From positions 62,001-126,000 of the forward strand of contig JBMNGG010000003.1 in assembly GCA_050949705.1 (NCBI GenBank): a stretch of 64,000 nt of DNA, given 5' to 3'. The notes below the pieces were generated by a model. That model made no database searches. It had not been told where the DNA came from and saw nothing but the letters and a program-made list of their open reading frames with translations. Shown piece after piece: positions 45,300 through 53,443 of this stretch. The first letter of the stretch is position 1. The number at the start of each line of letters is the position of its first letter. This DNA is from JBMNGG01 sp050949705. Its GTDB lineage: Bacteria > Bacillota > Thermosediminibacteria > Thermosediminibacterales > Tepidanaerobacteraceae. Both the position numbers and the translations under genes were made by a program.

Positions 45300-45458
45300 C
45301 TACTTTTCATAGGCTCGCATCATTTTTAAAATGAAGTCGAAGGTAATATCTTTTAGGCCATCTTCTAACTCATCAATTTTTATGATATTGGGGTCACGCA
45401 TAAAATTCATGATTTCATGGATGAAATTTTTGCAGTTTTGTATTACAATAGTATCCAC
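45300..45458 (-). CDS. Small acidic protein, 52 residues
   Basis: A GTG at 45458, 8 bp after AAAGGAG, opens a 52-codon frame: MDTIVIQNCKNFIHEIMNFM, then RDPNIIKIDELEDGLKDI and a helical end ILKMMRAYEK. Good ribosome site, amphipathic helices and position 51 bp upstream of the sirtuin in the same direction support a real gene. I know no family for it. Confidence 0.55.
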   Translation of the reverse strand: MDTIVIQNCKNFIHEIMNFMRDPNIIKIDELEDGLKDITFDFILKMMRAYEK

Positions 45459-45595
45459 AAGAGATTCTCCTTTTGAATGGTTTTTTTGGGTAATTCCATT
45501 GTATCAAAAAGCGAGGATCTCTTGTCTTTTTTATTATGAGAATGTCCTATAATTATTTTACACTATGTTTTTGCGAAAAGTTATTTAGCTTGGGC

Positions 45596-45611
45596 TGGCA
45601 TAAGATTTGCA
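45596..45611 (+). promoter_or_regulatory. Sigma-54 promoter of regulator gene 1
   Basis: TGGCATAAGATTTGCA has the -24 GG and -12 GC exactly 10 bp apart. It points to the activator gene at 45739, so this activator may be under sigma-54 control itself. Confidence 0.65.
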
Positions 45612-45738
45612 TGCTTTTTTTCATGTAAGTCAAAATTCTGGGAAAAGCGCTAAAAAATACATTTATAAATAAAAAGGTAATTTAAAGAGATTGTCGAATA
45701 TTTTAGTTTATTAACATTGTTTAGGAGGTAATCTTAGA

Positions 45739-47517
45739 TTGTCTTTGTACAAATTGCGGTCTGAACTGCAAGAAATAGCTGAAGCTATAATGTACGTCAC
45801 AAGCCTTGATGTAACCATTGTTGACAGGTCCCTTAGAAGAGTAGCCGGGACTGGTAAATACCAGGACACGATAGGTAGATATGCATCGAAAAAGTCAGTT
45901 TTTGAAAAATGCCTAAAAACTGGTAAGCTGTATGTTATTACAGAACCGAGAAACTGTACTGAATGTGCCGAATGTGAAACGCAAGAAAACTGTCATGAAG
46001 AAGCGGAAGTTTGTTACCCAATAGAAAGTGACAGGGGTGTTGAAGGTGTAATAGGAATGGTTGCATTTACTCCAGAACAAAAAATGGCTTTTTTGAAAAA
46101 GCGGCAGCACTATATGAATTTTGTCAGTCGAATGAGCAAGCTTATATCATCAAGTATAAAAGAAAAACAATTGCATCAAGAATTGGAATATAGATCAATA
46201 GAACTTAGGACCATTATTGACTCAGTGGATGAGGGTATCATTGCTATAGATAATAATAGGAATATTATTTGCATAAATAACTGGGCTTGCGAAATATTTA
46301 AAATCAAGAACGAAGAAGTAGTAGGAAAAAATCTTGATCAGGTTCTACCCCATAACAGTATTACCAAAGTAATAACTACAAACAAGGAGATTAAAGAGCA
46401 AGAAGAAGTATTAAAGATAAATGGTAATACGTGGAGATTTTTGCTTTCAGCTAAGCCCATCATTTTTAATGATAAGAAAGCTGGTGCGGTGGCAAGTTTT
46501 AAAGATTTTAACAAACTTCACCGCTCGATTTTTAAAATAAGTGAAAACCCCACAACTTTAACATTTGATAGAATTCTAGGGAGCAGCAGGAATTTTACAA
46601 CAGTAAAACAACAAGCAAAACAAATAGCGAATCAGGATATTACTGTACTACTCATGGGGGAAAGTGGAACTGGTAAAGAGCTTTTTGCTAGAGCAATTCA
46701 CTATGAAAGCTCTAGAAAAGATGAAATATTTCTTCCGATTAACTGTGGGGCAATTCCTGACAGCCTCATAGAAAGTGAATTATTTGGTTATGAAAAAGGC
46801 GCTTTTACAGGTGCGAACCCTAAGGGGAGAATCGGTAAATTTGAAAGGGCTGATGGTGGCACAATTTTTTTAGATGAAATAGGAGATTTACCACTGCATA
46901 TGCAAGTAAAGTTGCTTCGAGTCTTGCAAGAAAAAGAAATTTATCGAGTCGGTGGTTTAACACCTATTAAAATTAATGTAAGGATTATAGCTGCTACAAA
47001 CAAAGACTTAAGTGCCATGGTACAGAAAGGTGAATTCCGGGAAGATTTGTTTTATCGCCTAAATGTCGTGCCAATTCGAATTCCACCCCTTAGAGAACGG
47101 TCTCAGGATATCATAGAAATGGCAGAAATATTTTTTGATCGTTATAATACAATTCATAACAAGGGACATAAAGGAATTTCTGAAAAAGCAAAAAAACTAC
47201 TAGTTAGCCATCCTTTCCCTGGAAATGTTCGGGAGTTAGAAAACCTTATTGAATATGGTGTTATTTTTGAAAAAGAAGATTTTCTAAGTGAAGATACTCT
47301 TTTAATAAAAATCGGTGACAAAAAGGGCTATAATACGGCGGTATCAAAAGGAGGGCTCAGAGAAATGGTAGCCGCCTTTGAAAAAAATGTAATAGAAGAA
47401 TTGATAAGCAATTACGGTAATGATACTGAAGCTAAAAAAAAGATTGCTGAGAGACTTCAAATAAGCCAGGCTACATTATATCGGAAATTAAAAGAATTAG
47501 ATTTTAGTGATATATAA
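45739..47517 (+). CDS. Sigma-54-dependent activator 1 with Cys-cluster sensor domain
   Basis: A 592-residue enhancer-binding protein. Order: sensor domain (about 1-150) with Cys58 and a cluster Cys73-x2-76-x2-79-x5-85-x6-92; PAS domain (about 155-265); AAA+ domain (about 285-520) with Walker A GESGTGKE, sigma-54 contact loop GAFTGA, Walker B GGTIFLDEIGD and R-fingers (REDLFYRLNV); and a Fis-type HTH (AKKKIAERLQISQATLYRKL). The Cys cluster may hold an iron-sulfur centre or sense thiols or oxygen; this is inference. TTG start 10 bp after AGGAGG. It precedes the thiazoline/Liv operon and cyuA, both with sigma-54 promoters, and is their likely activator. Confidence 0.9.
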   Translation: MSLYKLRSELQEIAEAIMYVTSLDVTIVDRSLRRVAGTGKYQDTIGRYASKKSVFEKCLKTGKLYVITEPRNCTECAECETQENCHEEAEVCYPIESDRGVEGVIGMVAFTPEQKMAFLKKRQHYMNFVSRMSKLISSSIKEKQLHQELEYRSIELRTIIDSVDEGIIAIDNNRNIICINNWACEIFKIKNEEVVGKNLDQVLPHNSITKVITTNKEIKEQEEVLKINGNTWRFLLSAKPIIFNDKKAGAVASFKDFNKLHRSIFKISENPTTLTFDRILGSSRNFTTVKQQAKQIANQDITVLLMGESGTGKELFARAIHYESSRKDEIFLPINCGAIPDSLIESELFGYEKGAFTGANPKGRIGKFERADGGTIFLDEIGDLPLHMQVKLLRVLQEKEIYRVGGLTPIKINVRIIAATNKDLSAMVQKGEFREDLFYRLNVVPIRIPPLRERSQDIIEMAEIFFDRYNTIHNKGHKGISEKAKKLLVSHPFPGNVRELENLIEYGVIFEKEDFLSEDTLLIKIGDKKGYNTAVSKGGLREMVAAFEKNVIEELISNYGNDTEAKKKIAERLQISQATLYRKLKELDFSDI

Positions 47518-47544
47518 AACAAGAAATTGCGAGGGAGGGGGCTT

Positions 47545-47560
47545 TTATCAATAGTGATAA
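47545..47560. promoter_or_regulatory. Upstream activator site, palindrome 1
   Basis: TTATCA-ATAG-TGATAA, a perfect dyad 141 bp before the sigma-54 promoter at 47701. A weaker copy, TAATCA-AAAA-TGAGAA, lies at 47565-47580. Confidence 0.6.
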
Positions 47561-47621
47561 AATATAATCAAAAATGAGAATTCAACTTATAAGCATATTA
47601 AAGTCTTTTTTTTATAGTACA

Positions 47622-47637
47622 TTTTCATTTTTGATAA
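47622..47637. promoter_or_regulatory. Upstream activator site, palindrome 2
   Basis: TTTTCA-TTTT-TGATAA, same spacing as the other copies, 64 bp before the sigma-54 -24 box. Confidence 0.55.
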
Positions 47638-47700
47638 AATTTATGTTGGTAATTATTAAGTTTTGGTGAAAAGGCTAGAAGGAATCACGGTTTTCATCAA

Positions 47701-47716
47701 TGGCAAGAAACTTGCA
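47701..47716 (+). promoter_or_regulatory. Sigma-54 promoter of the thiazoline hydrolase-liv operon
   Basis: TGGCAAGAAACTTGCA, with GG and GC 10 bp apart. The same 16 bases recur before cyuA at 53396. Confidence 0.88.
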
Positions 47717-47773
47717 ATATATCAATTTTAGTATTATTATAACTAAATGATTACAACAAAAGGGAGGGTAAGA

Positions 47774-48334
47774 ATGAGCAAAAAGGATATTGATGAATTT
47801 ATGGATGAATTAAAGCTGGATCAGCCTATAAGTATTGAAGAATTTAAAACAGCGATAAAAGAAGCTTATAAAGACAGATCCAGGCAAATTTATTTTATTT
47901 GGAGAAAGCTCAAAGAACTATATCCAGAGGTTGATGCCAATAGAGTAATTGCTGAGGGCTCTTGGGATTTTGGGATTTATCAAGGAAAAAAGATTGCCGC
48001 TAAATACGGGGCTGAAAACATAGGTCCTAAAGAGGCGCTTTTGGGCCAGACTTCTAAAGGGGGTATACTAGTTTTTGAGCAGGTTATTGAGAAAATAGAG
48101 GAAGATGAAGCTGTTAAGATGTTTAACGCCTGCCCACACTGTGAAGCACTGGAGGAACTCGGTGCAACTCCGGAAGAAATAAAAGCCTTTTGCCGGGATA
48201 TGCTGGGCAAATGCGATTATGCAATATGCGCTCCGTTTCCAAACGTTAAAATTGATTTTCCCACAACTATCGGAGACGGCGAAGGTAAACCCTGCGCAAT
48301 GACGATAACACGGGTTAAGGAAGAAAAGAATTAA
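47774..48334 (+). CDS. L-2-amino-thiazoline-4-carboxylate hydrolase-like protein
   Basis: A 186-residue soluble protein resembling the L-2-amino-thiazoline-4-carboxylic acid (ATC) hydrolase family: an N-terminal helical part, central ACPHCEALEELG and CRDMLGKCDYAICAPFPNVKIDF, then the end DGEGKPCAMTITR. The conserved Cys residues in CPHC and KC.YAIC may be catalytic or bind metal. ATC hydrolase opens the thiazoline ring on the way to L-cysteine. Start at ATG 47774, 5 bp after GGGAGG. First gene of a sigma-54 operon with a complete Liv-type transporter, and 5 kb from a cysteine desulfidase. Family assignment is by pattern memory and deserves checking. Confidence 0.6.
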   Translation: MSKKDIDEFMDELKLDQPISIEEFKTAIKEAYKDRSRQIYFIWRKLKELYPEVDANRVIAEGSWDFGIYQGKKIAAKYGAENIGPKEALLGQTSKGGILVFEQVIEKIEEDEAVKMFNACPHCEALEELGATPEEIKAFCRDMLGKCDYAICAPFPNVKIDFPTTIGDGEGKPCAMTITRVKEEKN

Positions 48335-48354
48335 GAATTTAAGGAGGTTTATCA

Positions 48355-49539
48355 ATGAAAAATGTAAAAAAGGTTATAGCTGTTTTCCTTACTGTATTAC
48401 TCTTTGCTGGTATGTTTACTGGATGCTCCAACCAAGGCAATACTGCAGAACCTGCAGGCGGCGACACACAGGGAGGCTCTGAAGAAAATGCGGAAATTAT
48501 CAAGATTGCATATATTGGACCTCTCACCGGAAATAATACTCTTTATGGTCAGACCCAGCAGAATGCTATTCAACTGGCAGTAGAAGAGATTAACGCCCAA
48601 GGCGGAATCAATGGTGCCAAAGTTGTAGTAGAATGGCATGATGATAAATCCGACCCTAAGGAGACAGTTGTTCTAGCGGGTAAAGTATGTGACGATGATG
48701 ATGTTATATCCGTATTTGGCCCCTTCTCAAGTACAAGTGCTATGGCAGCAGCCCAAACATTCATTGACGCAAAAATGCCTGTTTGTTCAGCCTCAGTTTC
48801 CCATCCAGACTGGTCAAACTTAGGTGAAGGCTATTTCTTCAGAGGAGACTCCACACAGGAACAGATGATGGAAGCTTATTCGAATTTTATGTATAACGAT
48901 CTTGGAGTTAGGAAAATTGCGGCATATTATGTTCAAAGCGACTGGGGCATTGCCGTTTACGAACAGCTAGAAAGGTTCTTTACTGCCCTTGGTGGCGAAA
49001 TTGTATATGCGGATTTATTCCCCTTAGAAACCAAAGACTTTTCGGCTCCTTTGGCAAAGTTTAAAGATAAAGACTTCGAGCTGTTTTTCTTAGCTTCTAT
49101 GATCACAGAGGGTTCTTTAATTGTAAATCAGATGAGAAAGCTTGGAATTGATCAGCCCTTATTGACAAACAATTCCTTGATGATGAAAGAATATCTTGAC
49201 ATCGTTGGTGACAATGCCGAAGGTCAGATGCTCCTTTCATACTTTGCTGACGAAGGTAATACTGAAAAGTTTGAAAAGTTCCGGGCTGCATATGAATCAA
49301 AATATCCCGGAAAATCAGTTGATACTCACGCATTTAACACCTATGATCTGATTAGTGTAATGTTTGAAGCTCTGCGTCATTCCGGTAACGATAGAGAAAA
49401 GTTTGTAGCCGAGATGCATAAGATAAAAGACTTCCAGGGCTTGCAGACCAAGATCAGTATTTTAGAAAACGGAGACATGGAAAAACCATTCACTCCAATT
49501 GTTGTTAAAGATGGTAAGTGGACAGTTTGGGAAAAGTAA
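48355..49539 (+). CDS. Branched-chain amino acid-type ABC binding lipoprotein, module 1
   Basis: A 394-residue LivK-like (Peripla_BP_6) protein with a lipobox (MFTGCSN) and a Gly/Asn-rich linker. Family motifs include IAYIGPLTGNN, LAVEEINAQGGING and DKSDPKETV. It captures the ligand outside; given the operon this may be an aminothiazoline, cysteine or related compound rather than Leu/Ile/Val. It is followed by a stem-loop and then the two permeases, two ATPases. Confidence 0.88.
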   Translation: MKNVKKVIAVFLTVLLFAGMFTGCSNQGNTAEPAGGDTQGGSEENAEIIKIAYIGPLTGNNTLYGQTQQNAIQLAVEEINAQGGINGAKVVVEWHDDKSDPKETVVLAGKVCDDDDVISVFGPFSSTSAMAAAQTFIDAKMPVCSASVSHPDWSNLGEGYFFRGDSTQEQMMEAYSNFMYNDLGVRKIAAYYVQSDWGIAVYEQLERFFTALGGEIVYADLFPLETKDFSAPLAKFKDKDFELFFLASMITEGSLIVNQMRKLGIDQPLLTNNSLMMKEYLDIVGDNAEGQMLLSYFADEGNTEKFEKFRAAYESKYPGKSVDTHAFNTYDLISVMFEALRHSGNDREKFVAEMHKIKDFQGLQTKISILENGDMEKPFTPIVVKDGKWTVWEK

Positions 49540-49571
49540 CATAAAGTTTTTGTAAATATATCGAGTGAGCA

Positions 49572-49624
49572 TGACGCAGCGGCGGATGCAGTAGCAAAAA
49601 TGCTGTTGCACAAAGCCCTGCGTC
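49572..49624 (+). other. Intercistronic stem-loop between binding protein and permease
   Basis: GACGCAG (about 49573-49579) pairs with CTGCGTC (about 49618-49624), with an inner TGCAGTAGCA/TGCTGTTGCA helix. There is no T-run, so it more likely stabilises the upstream mRNA and raises binding-protein yield than ends transcription. Confidence 0.55.
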
Positions 49625-49652
49625 CATATTTTAACATATTTGGAGGAAGCCT

Positions 49653-50531
49653 ATGTTTTTTCAGCAGTTAGCAAACGGTCTTGCTATTGGCAGTATCTAT
49701 TCATTAGTTGCTATTGGATACAGTATGGTATACGGTGTTTTGGGGCTGATAAACTTCGCTAACAATGCTTTTATGATAGGCGGAGCCTATTTGCTCATAT
49801 TATTCTTTGTTTGGAATAAATTTCCATTATGGATAACTATTATACTCTCGCTAGGATTATGTGGGCTGGGCGCCATGGCGATGGAACGGTTTTCTCTGAG
49901 ATATATAAGGAAAGTCGGTTCTTCTGAAATATCATCTCTTATATGTACTGTCGGATATTCCACACTTATTTTAAATTTAGAGATGATCATTTTTGGCTCA
50001 CAGACAAATCCTATTCCTAGCTTGTTTAATTTTGATATGATAACTATTGGAAATGTAATGCTAGATCCTCTCCAGATCATTATTTTGGGAATGGCTGTTA
50101 TTATGATGGTTATTCTTTCTTATGTCACATACAGCACGAAGACTGGTGACGCAATGCGAGCAATTTCCCAAAACATGCAGGCAGCCCATCTTATGGGTAT
50201 TAAGGTGAATAATATAATTAATTTAACCTTTTTTATCGGAACTGTTTGTACAGCCCTTTCGGGAATTATGATCGGGGTATACTATGGTGCGGTTGACACT
50301 GGTATGGCTTTTTCCGTAGGTATCAAAACCTTTGCCGCAGCTGTTCTCGGTGGTATCGGTTCACTGCCTGGATCCATGGTTGGCGGTATTATTATCGGTA
50401 TTATCGAAACGTTTGTTGTAAGCTATATCAGTGCAGGTTATCGTGATGCTATTTCTTTTATCATACTCATAGTTGTGCTCGTCGTAAGGCCTAGTGGATT
50501 ATTTGGCAAAAAGCAGATTACGAAGGTTTAA
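49653..50531 (+). CDS. Branched-chain amino acid-type ABC permease LivH-like, module 1
   Basis: A 292-residue BPD_transp_2 permease with about eight membrane helices. The LivH start QQLANGLAIGSIYSLVAIGYSMVYGVLGLINFA is diagnostic (QLANGLAIGSIYSL, GLINFAN), and TKTGDAMRAISQN plus FAAAVLGGIGSLPGS mark the ATPase-contact loop. One of the two membrane subunits of the module 1 transporter. Confidence 0.9.
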   Translation: MFFQQLANGLAIGSIYSLVAIGYSMVYGVLGLINFANNAFMIGGAYLLILFFVWNKFPLWITIILSLGLCGLGAMAMERFSLRYIRKVGSSEISSLICTVGYSTLILNLEMIIFGSQTNPIPSLFNFDMITIGNVMLDPLQIIILGMAVIMMVILSYVTYSTKTGDAMRAISQNMQAAHLMGIKVNNIINLTFFIGTVCTALSGIMIGVYYGAVDTGMAFSVGIKTFAAAVLGGIGSLPGSMVGGIIIGIIETFVVSYISAGYRDAISFIILIVVLVVRPSGLFGKKQITKV

Positions 50532-50543
50532 GGGGGTAATGCT

Positions 50544-51548
50544 TTGTTTAAAAAACTAATATCCTTTTGGGCAGCAAATGAGAAGATAATTAATCTTATA
50601 GCTTTGGGAATAGCTATTGCATATCCCCTTTTATTTAATGGCAGGTATTATATTGACCTCGCTATAATGTGTTTAATTTACGCACTTCTTAGCCTTAGTC
50701 TAAATTTTATTACAGGATATTGCGGCATCGTAGTTCTCGGTCAGGCAGGTTTCTACGGTATAGGTGCATATACTTCTGCTATACTATTAACACGATATGG
50801 TTATAGCTTTGTCTTTACCGCATTAGCAGCAATAGCTGTGTCCTTTTTATTTGGTTTGATTATTGGACTGCCAACTCTTCGCGTAAGTGGTAAATACCTG
50901 TCAATTGTAACTTTAGGCTTTGGGGAGATAATGCGTATCTTTGAACTGAATGCAACAAGCCTTACTGGCGGGCCTTTTGGTCTTAAAAACATACCACACA
51001 TAGACATATTCGGTATAGTGATAAGAACACCAATAGCCCAATATTATACTATATTGGGGCTTCTAATAATTTCAATAATAGTTGTCAACAACCTTATCAA
51101 CTCAAGAGCCGGTAATGCGTGGAATGCAATTAAGGGTGATGAAATTGCGGCCCAATCTATAGGAATTAATACTCATAGATATAAGTTATTAGCTTTTGCA
51201 ATATCAGCCGCCCTTGCTGGGTTAGCAGGTGCATTTTATGCCTCCTATGTTAACTATATAGACTCTACAAGTTTTAACTACGAGACGTCAATCTTGATTC
51301 TAAGCATGACAATCATGGGTGGCCTAGGCAGTATTCCCGGCAGTATTGTGGGGGCAATATTTTATACAATCTTACCTGAGGTACTGCGTTTTGTAGCAGA
51401 ATACCGTCAGATTGTATATGGTGGAGCCATTATCTTTTCCATAATGTATAAGCCCGATGGCTTGTTGGGCGGTTTTAACCTGCGTCAAGTAAGGCTTTTT
51501 GACAATCTTCATAAGCAAAAAGCAATGGCAAAGGGGGAGGAAGGATAA
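50544..51548 (+). CDS. Branched-chain amino acid-type ABC permease LivM-like, module 1
   Basis: A 334-residue permease with about nine helices. LivM motifs: LSLNFITGYCGIVVLGQAGFYGIGAY, LRVSGKYLSIVTLGFGEI, LTGGPFGL and SILILSMTIMGGLGSIPGS. TTG start, 12 bp after livH. Its last base is shared with the ATG of the next gene, so the two are tightly coupled. Confidence 0.9.
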   Translation: MFKKLISFWAANEKIINLIALGIAIAYPLLFNGRYYIDLAIMCLIYALLSLSLNFITGYCGIVVLGQAGFYGIGAYTSAILLTRYGYSFVFTALAAIAVSFLFGLIIGLPTLRVSGKYLSIVTLGFGEIMRIFELNATSLTGGPFGLKNIPHIDIFGIVIRTPIAQYYTILGLLIISIIVVNNLINSRAGNAWNAIKGDEIAAQSIGINTHRYKLLAFAISAALAGLAGAFYASYVNYIDSTSFNYETSILILSMTIMGGLGSIPGSIVGAIFYTILPEVLRFVAEYRQIVYGGAIIFSIMYKPDGLLGGFNLRQVRLFDNLHKQKAMAKGEEG

Positions 51549-52312
51549 TGAAGCCAATACTCAGAGGTGAAAGTATAACCCAGAAATTTGGTGGTCTAGT
51601 AGCAAATAGTGATGTAAACTTTGAACTATATAAGAACGAAATTGTTGGCATAATAGGACCTAACGGTGCGGGGAAAACTACCCTATTTAATATTATAACG
51701 GGTATGTTTGGACCAACCTCAGGCAAGATATATTATAAGGATGAAGACATTACAGGTCTTAAGCCCTATGATATAGCAAAAAAGGGTATTGCTAGAACCT
51801 TTCAAAATATCCGTTTGTTTAAGAACATGATGGTAATCGATAATGTTATTACCGGGCTGCATACACAAACGAAAACTTCAATCATCGAGGCAGTTTTTAA
51901 CCTTCCCCGTAATCGAATGGAAAACAAGGAGAGTATTACAAAAGCGGAGGAAATTCTTAAAAAAACCGGTCTTTATGAATACAGGTACCACTACGCAAAC
52001 AGCCTTGCCTATGGTCTACAAAGGCGCCTAGAAATAGCTAGAGCTATGGCGGTAAATACCGAAGTGCTGCTTTTAGATGAACCGGCGGCGGGTATGAACG
52101 AGAATGAAACGTCGGAGCTTTTAGAGTTCATACTTGAACTTAAAGGCTTTGGTTTTACCATATTGCTGATTGAGCACGATATGAGGTTGGTTATGAATCT
52201 TTGTGAAAGGATTTATGTTCTGGATCACGGTATGCTTATAGCATCCGGCAAACCAGCCGAAATCAAATCCAATCCCTTGGTTATCGATGCATATCTTGGA
52301 AAGGGGGTTTAA
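51548..52312 (+). CDS. Branched-chain amino acid-type ABC ATPase LivG-like, module 1
   Basis: A 254-residue ABC ATPase: Walker A GPNGAGKTT, Q loop ARTFQNIRLF, signature-type LAYGLQRRLE (typical LivG, in place of LSGGQ), Walker B VLLLDEPAAGMN and switch IEHDM. ATG at 51548 overlaps the livM stop by one base. Confidence 0.92.
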   Translation: MKPILRGESITQKFGGLVANSDVNFELYKNEIVGIIGPNGAGKTTLFNIITGMFGPTSGKIYYKDEDITGLKPYDIAKKGIARTFQNIRLFKNMMVIDNVITGLHTQTKTSIIEAVFNLPRNRMENKESITKAEEILKKTGLYEYRYHYANSLAYGLQRRLEIARAMAVNTEVLLLDEPAAGMNENETSELLEFILELKGFGFTILLIEHDMRLVMNLCERIYVLDHGMLIASGKPAEIKSNPLVIDAYLGKGV

Positions 52313-52316
52313 TCTA

Positions 52317-53027
52317 TTGCCCTTACTCGAAGTTAAAAACTTGCATACAAGCTATGGTGCAATAAAAGCAATTAGGGGGATTAACTTTAGTGTAGAAGAA
52401 GGAGAAATTGTTACATTAATAGGTGCAAATGGAGCAGGGAAGACAACGACTCTGAACACTATCGTTGGACTTGTTGAACCAGCTGCTGGAGAAATATGGT
52501 TTAACGGTAAAAACGTTACTAACCTTGAGCCGGCAGAAAAGGTTAAGCTGGGGATTGCTCTTTCGCCGGAAGGAAGGCAGGTTTTCCCTGACCTATCTGT
52601 TGAAACAAACCTTAGGCTAGGTGCTTATACATGCCCTAAGGAAAGGCTTAGTGAGGGGCTTGAACAGGCTTATTCTCTGTTTCCAATTTTATTAGATCGC
52701 AAAAAGCAGATGGCTGGTACACTTTCAGGTGGGGAACAACAAATGCTGGCAGTTGCTAGAGCACTAATGACCTTTCCAAAGCTGCTTATGTTAGATGAGC
52801 CTTCTTTAGGTCTTGCACCTATCATTGTATCAGATATCTTTAAACTTATTAAAAAGATTAACAGCATGGGCACGACTATATTGCTGGTAGAACAAAATGC
52901 CCGTATGGCTCTTTCAATTTCTGACAGGGGATATGTTATTGAAACCGGTCGTATCACCCTCTCAGATACGGGTATAAACCTTTATAACAACGAAAAGGTC
53001 AAAGCAGCCTATTTAGGCGGCTTATGA
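52317..53027 (+). CDS. Branched-chain amino acid-type ABC ATPase LivF-like, module 1
   Basis: A 236-residue ABC ATPase: LHTSYGAIKAIRGI, Walker A GANGAGKTT, signature LSGGEQQML, Walker B LLMLDEPSLGLAP, LVEQNA. Start at TTG 52317 (MPLLEVKNL), after AAGGGGG; the frame to 52287 overlaps livG and adds non-family residues. Last gene of the operon. Confidence 0.9.
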   Translation: MPLLEVKNLHTSYGAIKAIRGINFSVEEGEIVTLIGANGAGKTTTLNTIVGLVEPAAGEIWFNGKNVTNLEPAEKVKLGIALSPEGRQVFPDLSVETNLRLGAYTCPKERLSEGLEQAYSLFPILLDRKKQMAGTLSGGEQQMLAVARALMTFPKLLMLDEPSLGLAPIIVSDIFKLIKKINSMGTTILLVEQNARMALSISDRGYVIETGRITLSDTGINLYNNEKVKAAYLGGL

Positions 53028-53071
53028 GTTTTACCATATGAAGTGGATACCGTTAATATATATTTGTGAAA

Positions 53072-53103
53072 GGCACCAATCAAATACGGTTGGTGTTTTC
53101 TTT
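53072..53103 (+). terminator. Terminator of the module 1 liv operon
   Basis: CACCAA (53074-53079) pairs with TTGGTG (53090-53095) with flanking pairing, then TTTTC TTTC. Moderate strength. Confidence 0.6.
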
Positions 53104-53193
53104 CTATGAACGAACTTATCCTTGACTTATTTTTTGTTTTATTAATTCGTAAGGTATTGACTTGACCTGGCGGTTTCGTGATTTTTACAGTGT

Positions 53194-53229
53194 TTATCAT
53201 ATGCGATAAATTATTATCAATTATGAGAA
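53194..53229. promoter_or_regulatory. Two adjacent upstream activator palindromes before cyuA 1
   Basis: TTATCA-TATG-CGATAA at 53194-53209 and TTATCA-ATTA-TGAGAA at 53214-53229, both 6-4-6 dyads of the same motif, 20 bp apart centre to centre, so on the same DNA face (about two turns). About 170-200 bp before the sigma-54 promoter. Confidence 0.6.
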
Positions 53230-53271
53230 ATAACATATTGTAAGCCTCGGGAAGAGTTTAATTCAAAATAA

Positions 53272-53287
53272 ATTTCATTTATGATAA
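53272..53287. promoter_or_regulatory. Upstream activator palindrome near cyuA 1
   Basis: ATTTCA-TTTA-TGATAA, the same 6-4-6 motif, about 110 bp before the -24 box. Confidence 0.5.
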
Positions 53288-53395
53288 AAAACAGTTTACT
53301 GTATATCGTTTAAAAGCTCTTGTTTAAAAAAGTTCTTCTTAAAATGCCCCAATACCAAGGCTTTTTTTCTTAAAAAATGATTTTTTAAAGTCCTA

Positions 53396-53411
53396 TGGCA
53401 AGAAACTTGCA
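53396..53411 (+). promoter_or_regulatory. Sigma-54 promoter of cyuA 1
   Basis: TGGCAAGAAACTTGCA, identical over 16 bases to the promoter at 47701, 33 bp before the gene start. Confidence 0.9.
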
Positions 53412-53443
53412 ATATAATAAATGCAAATCAAAGGAGGGGCAGT

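Noticed and set aside
45331..45552. 73-residue plus-strand ORF
   Set aside because: It lacks a ribosome site and is antisense to the better supported 52-residue minus-strand gene.
47545..47640. CRISPR-like repeats
   Set aside because: The short TTATCA...TGATAA copies are 16 bp dyads with irregular spacing upstream of sigma-54 promoters, not regular repeats with spacers.
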